From contig NZ_LR130759.1 of NCBI RefSeq assembly GCF_900292015.1, positions 1,426,001-1,490,000 of the forward strand: a DNA stretch of 64,000 nt, given 5' to 3'. Of this stretch, positions 56,998 to 64,000 are shown in pieces (position 1 is the stretch's first letter; every line of letters starts with the position of its first letter). This DNA is from Mycobacterium basiliense. GTDB taxonomy: Bacteria; Actinomycetota; Actinomycetes; Mycobacteriales; Mycobacteriaceae. Below the pieces are notes generated by a model, which worked only from the letters and a program-made list of their open reading frames with translations, ran no database searches and was not told the DNA's origin. Made by a program: the position numbers and the translations under genes.

Positions 56998-58584
56998 TCA
57001 GTGCAGCAGTTGGGCGGCGCGATCGGCCAGATCGAGCACCGGCTGCGGAACAACGCCCAGCACGACGGTGACCGCCGCGCATACCGCAATAGCGGCCTTG
57101 CTCAGCACACCAGGTGCCACCACCTGCGGGGTGTCCTCGGATTCCTCGGTGAAGAACATCAGCACGATGACCCGGACATAGAAATACGCGGCCACCCCGC
57201 TGGAAATCACACCAATGACCACCAGCGGCACCGCGCCACCCTGGGCCGCGGCCCTGAACACCGAAAATTTGCTGATGAATCCGCTCGTCAGCGGAATGCC
57301 CGCGAACGCCAGCAGGAACATCGACAGCATCACTCCCACAATGGGTGACCGCTGACCCAACCCGGCCCAGTGGGACAGGTCGGCATCCTCGACACCGTCG
57401 CGGTTGCGTATCAGGCTGACGATGGCGAACGCGCCCACCGTGCTGAAACTGTAGGCGACCAAGTAGAACAGGGTCGCCGACAGGCCGGCCGAGTTGTCGG
57501 CGATCACGCCGGTGAGGATGAAGCCGACATGGGCGACCGACGAATACGCCAGCATCCGTTTGACATTCGTCTGGTTCACCGCGGTGATGGTGCCCACCGC
57601 CATGGTCAGGATCGAAATAGCCCACAGCACGGGCCGCCACTGCTCGTGGAGCGGCGGCAACGCGACATAGACCACGCGCAGCAACGCACCGAAGGCCGCG
57701 ACCTTGGTGGCGGCCGCCATGAACCCCGTGATGGGGGTGGGCGCCCCTTGGTACACGTCGGGTATCCAGGAGTGGAAGGGAACGGCGCCGACCTTGAATA
57801 GCAGGCCGACCGAGAGCAGCCCGACACCGACCAACGCCATGGACGTATCGCCGTGTGCCGCCAGCGAATCCCGGATGCCGGTCAGGGTCAGTGTGCCGGT
57901 CGCGCCATACAACAACGCGACACCGTAGAGAAAGAACGCCGAGGAGAACGCACCCAGCAGGAAGTACTTCAACGCCGCTTCCTGCGACAGCAGACGGCGG
58001 TGCCGGGCCAACCCGCACGTCAGGTAGAGCGGCAGGGACAGGACTTCCAGGGCCACAAACATCGTCAGCAGATCGTTAGAGGCGGGAAACACCATCATGC
58101 CGCCGACGGAAAGCAGCACCAGCGGGAAGATCTCCGTTTGACCAGCCCCCAACCGGTCCGCATCGCGTTCGGATTCGCTGCCGGGCACCGCGGAAGCTTG
58201 CGGGGTGAAGGAGTCCAGTCCGCGGCCTCCTGCCGCGACCGCGGCCTTGCCGTGGGTCACAATTCGGTGTGCGCTGCGTTCGGCGATGAAGATGATGGCC
58301 ATCACGGCGACGAGCACAATGGTGCCCTGCAGGAACAGCGTCGGTCGATCGATGGCCATCGAGCCCAGAACGGCTCGCTGCCCAGGCGCTGGAATTGCCT
58401 TGGCCACCGCGACAATCGCGATGAATGCGGCGACCAAGCCGGCCAGGGCCAGTGTCACCTGGGTGCGGTATCGCCACCGACGGGGCAGGAACGCTTCGGC
58501 CAATACGCCGACGACGGCGACGCCGAAGACGATGAGCATCGGACACAGCACGAAGTACTCGATGCTGGGGCTGGGCAGGATCAT
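56998..58584 (-). CDS. nuoN: NADH-quinone oxidoreductase subunit N
   Basis: 528 residues, about 14 membrane helices. Conserved antiporter-like features: LPLYLTCGLARHRRLLSQEA, FLYGVALLYGATGTL, FHSWIPDVYQGAPTPITGFM and NQTNVKRMLAYSSVAHVGFI. It is the N-type proton-pumping arm of complex I. Its ATG overlaps the nuoM stop by 4 bases. Last gene of the nuo operon, which reads on the minus strand from nuoH in this window. Confidence 0.96.
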   Translation of the reverse strand: MILPSPSIEYFVLCPMLIVFGVAVVGVLAEAFLPRRWRYRTQVTLALAGLVAAFIAIVAVAKAIPAPGQRAVLGSMAIDRPTLFLQGTIVLVAVMAIIFIAERSAHRIVTHGKAAVAAGGRGLDSFTPQASAVPGSESERDADRLGAGQTEIFPLVLLSVGGMMVFPASNDLLTMFVALEVLSLPLYLTCGLARHRRLLSQEAALKYFLLGAFSSAFFLYGVALLYGATGTLTLTGIRDSLAAHGDTSMALVGVGLLSVGLLFKVGAVPFHSWIPDVYQGAPTPITGFMAAATKVAAFGALLRVVYVALPPLHEQWRPVLWAISILTMAVGTITAVNQTNVKRMLAYSSVAHVGFILTGVIADNSAGLSATLFYLVAYSFSTVGAFAIVSLIRNRDGVEDADLSHWAGLGQRSPIVGVMLSMFLLAFAGIPLTSGFISKFSVFRAAAQGGAVPLVVIGVISSGVAAYFYVRVIVLMFFTEESEDTPQVVAPGVLSKAAIAVCAAVTVVLGVVPQPVLDLADRAAQLLH

Positions 58585-60158
58585 TGGTGTGGTCCTTCGG
58601 CTGTCCGGGGGGCCTTCGCGCTCGGCGCCTTGGGCGCGGGATCATGCTGGCCGATGGTGGTCATGGTGTTCTCGACGGCCGGGTTGATGACGTCGAGCAC
58701 CGGCTTGGGATAGACGCCAAGCACCAGCAAGAGCGCGATCAGCGGTGCGACGACCACCACTTCGCGCGGCACCAGGTCGCCGATCTGCTCGTTGCCCTTG
58801 GCCAGCGGTCCGGTCATGACGCGCTGGTACAGCCACAGCATGTAGATGGCGGAGAGCACCAGTGCGGTAACACCGAAGGCCGCGGCCAGCCAATAGCGGT
58901 TGAAAGTGCCTAGCAGGACTAAAAATTCGCTGATGAAGGGGGCCAGGCCGGGCAGCGACAGGGTGGCCATCGCCGAAACCATAAAGGTACCGGCCAGCAC
59001 CGGAGCCACCTTCTGTACGCCGCCGTAGTCGGCGATCGCGCGGCTGCCGTGCCGGGAAATCAGGAAACCGGCGATCAGGAAGACCGCGGCCGTCGATAGC
59101 CCGTGGTTGAGCATGTACAGCGTCGATCCGCTCTGCCCCTGGGTGGTCATCACGAAGATGCCCGCGATGATGAAACCGAAGTGCGAAATCGACGTGTAAG
59201 CGATCAGACGCATGATGTCGGTTTGACCGATGGCCACGATGGCGCCGTAGATCACGCCGATGATTGCCAGCGTCACAATCAGCGGACGGAAATATGTTGA
59301 GGCATCGGGAAACAGCTGCAGGCAGTAGCGCAGCATGCCAAAGGTGCCGACTTTGTCCATCACCGCCATCATCAGCACCGCGGTCGCGGGAGTCGATTCC
59401 ACTGCCGCGTCTGGTAGCCAGCGGTGGAACGGCCACAGCGGAGCCTTGATCGCGAACGCGAACATGAAACCGCCGAAGAGGGCTTTCAATACCGCCGGGT
59501 CCACGCCGTACTGGCCGGCCTGCATGCCGGCCACGATCTCACGGAAATCGAAGGTTCCGGGGCCCTGTTGCGCGGTCACCACATACAACCCGATCACCGC
59601 CGCCAGCATGATCAGTCCGCCGAACAGGTTGTACAGCAAGAACTTCACCGCAGCACGGGACCGCCCGGGTCCCTGCCCGAAGCCGCCGATGAGGAAGTAC
59701 ATCGGGATCAGCATCGCTTCGAAGAACACGTAGAACAGCAGTACATCCAGTGCGATCACCGAGATCAGCACCATCGACTCGATGGCCAGCGTCAGGGCGA
59801 CGTACGCGTGCACACCTCTGGTGCGCTCGCCACCGTCATCCCAGCCGGCAACCAGCAGCAACGGGATCAGTACCGTGGTCAACAGCACCAGAACCACCGC
59901 GATGCCGTCCACGCCGAGGGTGTAGCCGGCGCCGAACGCCGGTATCCAGGATCGGTTTTCGACGAATTGATACGGCTGGCCACCAGGCTCGAACCCGGTT
60001 GCGATGACGATCGAGACGGCCAGCGTCAGCACACTGACGGTCAGACCGGTCCACTTGGCGAGCTGGCGCAGCCCCGGGGGCAGCAAGATGATCAGCACCG
60101 AACCCGCCAGCGGTACCAGCCACAGCACCGTCAGCCACGGGATGTGTGAGTTCACCAC
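58581..60158 (-). CDS. nuoM: NADH-quinone oxidoreductase subunit M
   Basis: 525 residues, 14 membrane helices. Landmarks: [57 protein letters not shown] and [20 protein letters not shown]. Proton-pumping antiporter-like subunit of complex I. GTG 60158 (or the next GTG at 60155) overlaps the nuoL stop. It ends overlapping nuoN, so the three are translationally coupled. Confidence 0.96.
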   Translation of the reverse strand: MVNSHIPWLTVLWLVPLAGSVLIILLPPGLRQLAKWTGLTVSVLTLAVSIVIATGFEPGGQPYQFVENRSWIPAFGAGYTLGVDGIAVVLVLLTTVLIPLLLVAGWDDGGERTRGVHAYVALTLAIESMVLISVIALDVLLFYVFFEAMLIPMYFLIGGFGQGPGRSRAAVKFLLYNLFGGLIMLAAVIGLYVVTAQQGPGTFDFREIVAGMQAGQYGVDPAVLKALFGGFMFAFAIKAPLWPFHRWLPDAAVESTPATAVLMMAVMDKVGTFGMLRYCLQLFPDASTYFRPLIVTLAIIGVIYGAIVAIGQTDIMRLIAYTSISHFGFIIAGIFVMTTQGQSGSTLYMLNHGLSTAAVFLIAGFLISRHGSRAIADYGGVQKVAPVLAGTFMVSAMATLSLPGLAPFISEFLVLLGTFNRYWLAAAFGVTALVLSAIYMLWLYQRVMTGPLAKGNEQIGDLVPREVVVVAPLIALLLVLGVYPKPVLDVINPAVENTMTTIGQHDPAPKAPSAKAPRTAEGPHQ

Positions 60159-62038
60159 AGCTGCACCGCCAACAGCACCGCGGCCACCAGGACCGCGCCG
60201 GCCAGCATCGACAGCGCATAGTTGCGGGCGAAGCCGGTTTGCATATGCCGCAAACGATTCGACGTCGCGCTCACCAGCGCCGCCAGCGCGTTGACTGAGC
60301 CGTCCACGCCGGCGTCGTCGATGGCGACCACTTCACGGGTCAGTTGCGCGCCGGGGCGCATGAACACCTCCTCGTTGAAGGCATCGCCGTAGAGATCGGC
60401 GCGGGCGGCCGCGGTGAGCACCGACACCTCGGCGGGGGCCACCCGTGGGATTGCGGCGGTGCCGTACATCCGATAGGCCACCGCGATGCCGATGGCCACG
60501 ACGGAAAGCGCCACCGTGGTGCTGACCCAGGTGGGCAGGGCATGGGAGGTTTCTTCATGAGCACCGACAACGGGCTCGAGCCAGCGCTGCAGGGTGCCGC
60601 CAATGGCCAGCAGGCCACCGGAAAACACCGAACCCACCGCCAGCAGGATCATGGGCCACGTCATCAGGGCCGGCGCCTCGTGCGGGCGGGAGGCCGGGGC
60701 CCAGCGTTTGGCGCCGAAGAAGGTCATCAGCATCACCCGGGTCATGTAGAACGCGGTCACTCCGGCACCCAGCAGCGCGGCACCGCCGAGCAGGTAACCG
60801 CGAGTGTCACCGGTGCTCAGCGCCGCTTCGATGATCGCGTCCTTGGAGAAGAATCCGGCGAACGGCGGCACACCGATGATCGCTAGATAGCCCAGCCCGA
60901 ACGTGACAAAGGTAACGGGTAGTGCGGCGCGCAACCCGCCGTAGCGGCGCATGTCCTGCTCCTCGTGCATGGCGTGGATAACCGAGCCGGACCCGAGGAA
61001 CAGCCCGGCCTTGAAGAAGCCGTGGGTGAGCAGGTGCATGATCGCGAACGCGTATCCGGCCGGGCCCAGGCCGGCGGCCAGCACCATGTAGCCGATCTGG
61101 CTCATGGTCGAGGCCGCCAACGCACGCTTGATGTCGTCCTTGGCGCAGCCGATCACGGCCCCGAGCAGCAACGTGACGGTGCCGACGATGACAACCGCCA
61201 GTTGTGCGTCCGGTGCGAGGTTGTAGAGGGGATTGGACCGCACGATCAAATACACCCCGGCGGTCACCATGGTGGCGGCGTGGATCAGCGCCGACACCGG
61301 GGTGGGGCCCTCCATGGCGTCACCTAACCAGGCCTGCAGCGGAACCTGGGCGGATTTGGCGCAGGCGCCCAACAGCAGCAACAGACCCATCGCGGTCAAC
61401 ACACCGGTACTGGCCCCTGGTGCTGCGGCGAAGACTCCGCTGTACGACAGCGTGCCGAAGGTGCTGAACATCAAGAACATGCCCAGCGCCAAACCGGCGT
61501 CCCCCACTCGGTTCATCACGAATGCCTTCTTGGCCGCCGTCGCCGCTGTTGGCTTGTGATACCAGAAACCGATCAGCAGGTAGGACGCCAAACCCACGCC
61601 TTCCCACCCGACGTAGAGCAACACGTAGTTGTCGGCCACCACCAGCAGCAGCATCGATGCCAAAAACAGGTTCAGGTAGCCGAAAAACCTACGGCGGTCC
61701 GGGTCTTCGGCCATGTAGGCGACCGAATATATGTGGATCAGCGACCCGACCCCGGTGATCAGCAGCACAAAGCAGATCGACAGCTGGTCGATCTGCAGCC
61801 CAAAGTCCACCTGCAGTTGGGCCACCGGTATCCAGGTGAATACCGTCTGGTGGATGACGCGGTCCTCCGCAGGACGGCTGAGCAGCTCGGCAAGCAGCGT
61901 GGTGCCCACGCCAAACGCCGCCAGCGCCGCCGCACAACCCAACCAGTGACCCCACGCGTCGGTACGCCTACCGCCGAACAGCAAGATCGCGGCACCCGCC
62001 AGTGGCAGGGCCACCAGCAGCCAGGTGTAGTCAGTCAT
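60152..62038 (-). CDS. nuoL: NADH-quinone oxidoreductase subunit L
   Basis: 628 residues, 16 membrane helices including the long C-terminal amphipathic region. Landmarks: [40 protein letters not shown] in the form [40 protein letters not shown] and [20 protein letters not shown]. Proton-pumping subunit at the distal end of the membrane arm. ATG 62038, 10 bases after the nuoK stop. Confidence 0.97.
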   Translation of the reverse strand: MTDYTWLLVALPLAGAAILLFGGRRTDAWGHWLGCAAALAAFGVGTTLLAELLSRPAEDRVIHQTVFTWIPVAQLQVDFGLQIDQLSICFVLLITGVGSLIHIYSVAYMAEDPDRRRFFGYLNLFLASMLLLVVADNYVLLYVGWEGVGLASYLLIGFWYHKPTAATAAKKAFVMNRVGDAGLALGMFLMFSTFGTLSYSGVFAAAPGASTGVLTAMGLLLLLGACAKSAQVPLQAWLGDAMEGPTPVSALIHAATMVTAGVYLIVRSNPLYNLAPDAQLAVVIVGTVTLLLGAVIGCAKDDIKRALAASTMSQIGYMVLAAGLGPAGYAFAIMHLLTHGFFKAGLFLGSGSVIHAMHEEQDMRRYGGLRAALPVTFVTFGLGYLAIIGVPPFAGFFSKDAIIEAALSTGDTRGYLLGGAALLGAGVTAFYMTRVMLMTFFGAKRWAPASRPHEAPALMTWPMILLAVGSVFSGGLLAIGGTLQRWLEPVVGAHEETSHALPTWVSTTVALSVVAIGIAVAYRMYGTAAIPRVAPAEVSVLTAAARADLYGDAFNEEVFMRPGAQLTREVVAIDDAGVDGSVNALAALVSATSNRLRHMQTGFARNYALSMLAGAVLVAAVLLAVQLW

Positions 62039-62048
62039 GTTGGCGGTT

Positions 62049-62348
62049 TTAGCCTTTGAGTAGGTTCGCGTCGTCGACCGACGCCGATTTACGGGTACGG
62101 AAAATGGTCATGATGATGGCCAGGCCGACGACCACTTCGCAGGCCGCCACGACCATGGTGAAGAACGCGATCATCTGCCCATCGAGGTGGCCGTGCATCC
62201 GGGCGAACGTGACGAAAGCCAGATTGACCGCATTGAGCATCAGTTCCACACACATGAACATGACGATCGCGTTGCGGCGCAACAGCACACCTGAGGCGCC
62301 GATGGTGAACAGCAGCGCGGATAGATAAAGATAATTGGCCGGATTCAT
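62049..62348 (-). CDS. nuoK: NADH-quinone oxidoreductase subunit K
   Basis: 99 residues, three membrane helices: [40 protein letters not shown] with the conserved membrane Glu, and [20 protein letters not shown] with the second Glu. Connects the proton channel near the hinge of complex I. Overlaps nuoJ by 4 bases. Confidence 0.97.
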   Translation of the reverse strand: MNPANYLYLSALLFTIGASGVLLRRNAIVMFMCVELMLNAVNLAFVTFARMHGHLDGQMIAFFTMVVAACEVVVGLAIIMTIFRTRKSASVDDANLLKG

Positions 62349-63157
62349 GATGCACCGCTGTCCAGAGCTCCGGACACCGCTTCCGGTGAGGGTGTCTGCA
62401 GTCCGTCGGCGCCGCGGGTCCGCAGAATGCGCGAGACCGACAACTGCGAGTAGCTGCCGTCGGGGAGCAACGCGGCGACGTCCACCGCGTTATGCCGTGC
62501 ATAGACGCCGGGGTTGGGCAGTGGGGTGGGATGGCCGCCGGGAAGGAAGCGCTCCTGCGACAGCTCCCGCTGGGTTTTGCGGCGCTCGAAACGCTCGCGG
62601 TGGGCCAGCACCATCGCCCCGATTGCTGCGGTGATCAGCAGCGCGCTGGTCAACTCGAACGCCCACAGGTATCGGGAAAAGATCAATGCGGCCAGGCCCT
62701 CGACGTTGCCATTGGCGTTGGCCGCGGTCAATCCGGCGAAGCCCCCGGTCGCCACGTTGCCGATGCCGGCGATGAGTAGCGCTCCGAACCCGACGCCGGT
62801 CACCACTGCTGCGATCCGCTGTCCGCGCAGCGTCTCCTTCAACGATTCCGCGGAGTCCACGCCGATGAGCATCAGCACGAACAAAAACAACATCATCACC
62901 GCGCCGGTATAGACCACGACCTGAACGACGCCCAGAAACAATGCGTCTTGGGCCATATAGAACACGGCCAGGATTATCATCGTCATCGCCAGGAACATCG
63001 CCGAATACACGGCGTTGACCGCCAGCACCACGCCGAGCGCACCGATCACCGCGAGCGTGCCCAACACCCAGAACATGACCGCCTCACCGGTGGAGGTGCG
63101 CACGATGGCGTCTTCGGCCAACGTCGGGGCCAGGTCCTGGGCGAGTGTGGCGATCAC
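62345..63157 (-). CDS. nuoJ: NADH-quinone oxidoreductase subunit J
   Basis: 270 residues. Five membrane helices in the first 185 residues ([60 protein letters not shown]) and a long hydrophilic C-terminal tail ([20 protein letters not shown]) typical of mycobacteria. GTG 63157 overlaps the nuoI stop. Membrane subunit of complex I. Confidence 0.95.
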   Translation of the reverse strand: MIATLAQDLAPTLAEDAIVRTSTGEAVMFWVLGTLAVIGALGVVLAVNAVYSAMFLAMTMIILAVFYMAQDALFLGVVQVVVYTGAVMMLFLFVLMLIGVDSAESLKETLRGQRIAAVVTGVGFGALLIAGIGNVATGGFAGLTAANANGNVEGLAALIFSRYLWAFELTSALLITAAIGAMVLAHRERFERRKTQRELSQERFLPGGHPTPLPNPGVYARHNAVDVAALLPDGSYSQLSVSRILRTRGADGLQTPSPEAVSGALDSGAS

Positions 63158-63699
63158 CGGGAACCACCGGCGTTCTGGCTCTCGCGCAACCCATGTGGGG
63201 TCACGTTGCCCAGGTAGTAATCCTTGTCGGTGGCGCCCGCGGCCCGGGGGTGCGGCGGCGCGGTCATGTCCGATAGCAGCGGTGCCAGCAACCGGTCCTT
63301 TTCATAGATCAGGTCAGCGCGGTTGTCGTCGGCCATCTCATAGTCATTGGTCATGGTCAGCGCCCGGGTTGGGCACGCTTCGATGCACAGGCCGCACCCG
63401 ATACAACGCAGATAGTTGATTTGGTAGACCCGGCCGTAGCGTTCGCCCGGTGAAAACCGTTGCTCTTCAGTGTTGTCCGCGCCTTCGACATAGATCGCGT
63501 CAGCCGGGCAAGCCCAGGCGCACAACTCGCAGCCGATGCACTTCTCCAGACCGTCTGGGTACCGGTTGAGCTGATGACGGCCGTGGTATCGCGGCGCCAC
63601 CGGTCCCGGCTTCTCCGGGTACTCCTCGGTGATCGTCTTTTTGAACATCGAACCTAGGGTCACGCCAAATCCGGCGATGGCGTCCAGGAATCTAGCCAC
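63154..63699 (-). CDS. nuoI: NADH-quinone oxidoreductase subunit I (2x[4Fe-4S])
   Basis: 181 residues. Two ferredoxin motifs, [12 protein letters not shown] (about 54-65) and [12 protein letters not shown] (about 99-110), carry clusters N6a and N6b between NuoB/G and the quinone site. The GTG at 63699 ([12 protein letters not shown]) is chosen because AAGGAG lies just upstream; a TTG at 63723 would add 8 residues. Overlaps the nuoH stop by 8 bases and nuoJ by 4. Confidence 0.96.
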   Translation of the reverse strand: MARFLDAIAGFGVTLGSMFKKTITEEYPEKPGPVAPRYHGRHQLNRYPDGLEKCIGCELCAWACPADAIYVEGADNTEEQRFSPGERYGRVYQINYLRCIGCGLCIEACPTRALTMTNDYEMADDNRADLIYEKDRLLAPLLSDMTAPPHPRAAGATDKDYYLGNVTPHGLRESQNAGGSR

Positions 63700-64000
63700 G
63701 GGCGTTCTCCTTGCTCGCACCAACTGGCCCTGCCAGTGGCTTCATCGGTAGCGGCGGTGTCGGGAATGCGGGTTGGCGGCTACCGTGGTCCTCCACAGGT
63801 TCCGCGCGCTGCTCGCGGCGCCGCCGGGCCAGCGTCCGGGCGCTGGGGGCGCTAAACGGTTTTCGTAGCGACAGCACTAGCGCTACGGCCACCACAATGC
63901 TGCTGACCACCAACAGTGGCGTCCAATGCGGATAACCCTGATTGCGTAGCGCGCGGATGACCGCCGCGATCATCACCCACACCAGCGAGACCGGGATGAG
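63692..64000 (-). CDS. nuoH: NADH-quinone oxidoreductase subunit H, C-terminal part (partial)
   Basis: About 102 codons, cut by the window edge. Two final membrane helices ([20 protein letters not shown] and [20 protein letters not shown]) and a hydrophilic tail ending [12 protein letters not shown]. It precedes nuoI, the usual order nuoH-I-J-K-L-M-N. NuoH forms the quinone channel with the peripheral arm. Confidence 0.9.
   Translation of the reverse strand, partial: LIPVSLVWVMIAAVIRALRNQGYPHWTPLLVVSSIVVAVALVLSLRKPFSAPSARTLARRRREQRAEPVEDHGSRQPAFPTPPLPMKPLAGPVGASKENARG

Noticed and set aside
56998..62348. Plus-strand open frames opposite the nuo genes.
   Set aside because: Antisense shadows of highly conserved nuo coding sequence; composition (His/Gln/Arg-rich) is typical of high-GC antisense frames.

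Overview
This window is high-GC actinobacterial DNA from a slow-growing Mycobacterium related to the M. tuberculosis / M. kansasii / M. marinum group. The evidence is a large PE_PGRS gene, a PPE-MPTR gene, whiB7 beside uvrD2, a nuo operon beside a PPE gene, and many genes whose order matches the H37Rv Rv3198c to Rv3152 segment read in reverse. It is not M. tuberculosis itself. A complete prpDBC set including prpB sits in the middle, and several blocks are absent from the H37Rv arrangement as I know it.

Layout. (1) 1-14441: uvrD2 3' end; whiB7 with an upstream reading frame and an intrinsic terminator in its leader; an ABC1/UbiB-type kinase-like gene; a 1651-codon PE_PGRS gene; a small conserved gene; a ThiF/cyclodehydratase-like protein with a zincin-like protein; a PDZ/Lon-like membrane protease; and a UPF0182 membrane protein. 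(2) 14754-39097: after an initiator tRNA gene the order departs from H37Rv. This accessory block holds a decayed gene, a DUF1023 hydrolase/lipoprotein pair, a LuxR-type ATPase regulator with a long palindrome in front of a flavin oxidase and an MddA-like methyltransferase, a cupin and a PucR-type regulator, an SDR and a WS/DGAT acyltransferase, the prpR-prpDBC methylcitrate locus, a cyclase-like DUF2652 protein, SnoaL-like genes and a Tat-exported amine oxidase. (3) 39098-41410: hydrolase and amine oxidase (Rv3171c/Rv3170 order). (4) 41513-46165: an inserted block with an F420-type oxidoreductase and a four-gene minus-strand operon of methyltransferase, GNAT/N-acyltransferase-like, E1-like (ThiF) adenylyltransferase and Acg-like nitroreductase. 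This operon is the best candidate for an undescribed small-molecule pathway. (5) 46397-54638: Rv3169-Rv3168 divergent from a TetR gene, a decayed SDR gene, and a MoxR/DUF58/DUF4129 operon. (6) 55008-64000: a PPE-MPTR gene converging on nuoN, M, L, K, J, I and part of nuoH.

Themes. Energy metabolism is represented by complex I; propionate disposal by prpDBC under a PrpR-type sensor, with a probable leaderless prpD promoter; antibiotic-stress regulation by the whiB7 attenuator; and lipid and redox chemistry by the accessory block. At least four genes are decayed by frameshifts or stops (15441-16069, 28885-29332, 37209-37548, 49301-50166), which suits a plastic region downstream of the tRNA. All identifications come from reading motifs and remembered family and locus knowledge; no database search was run.
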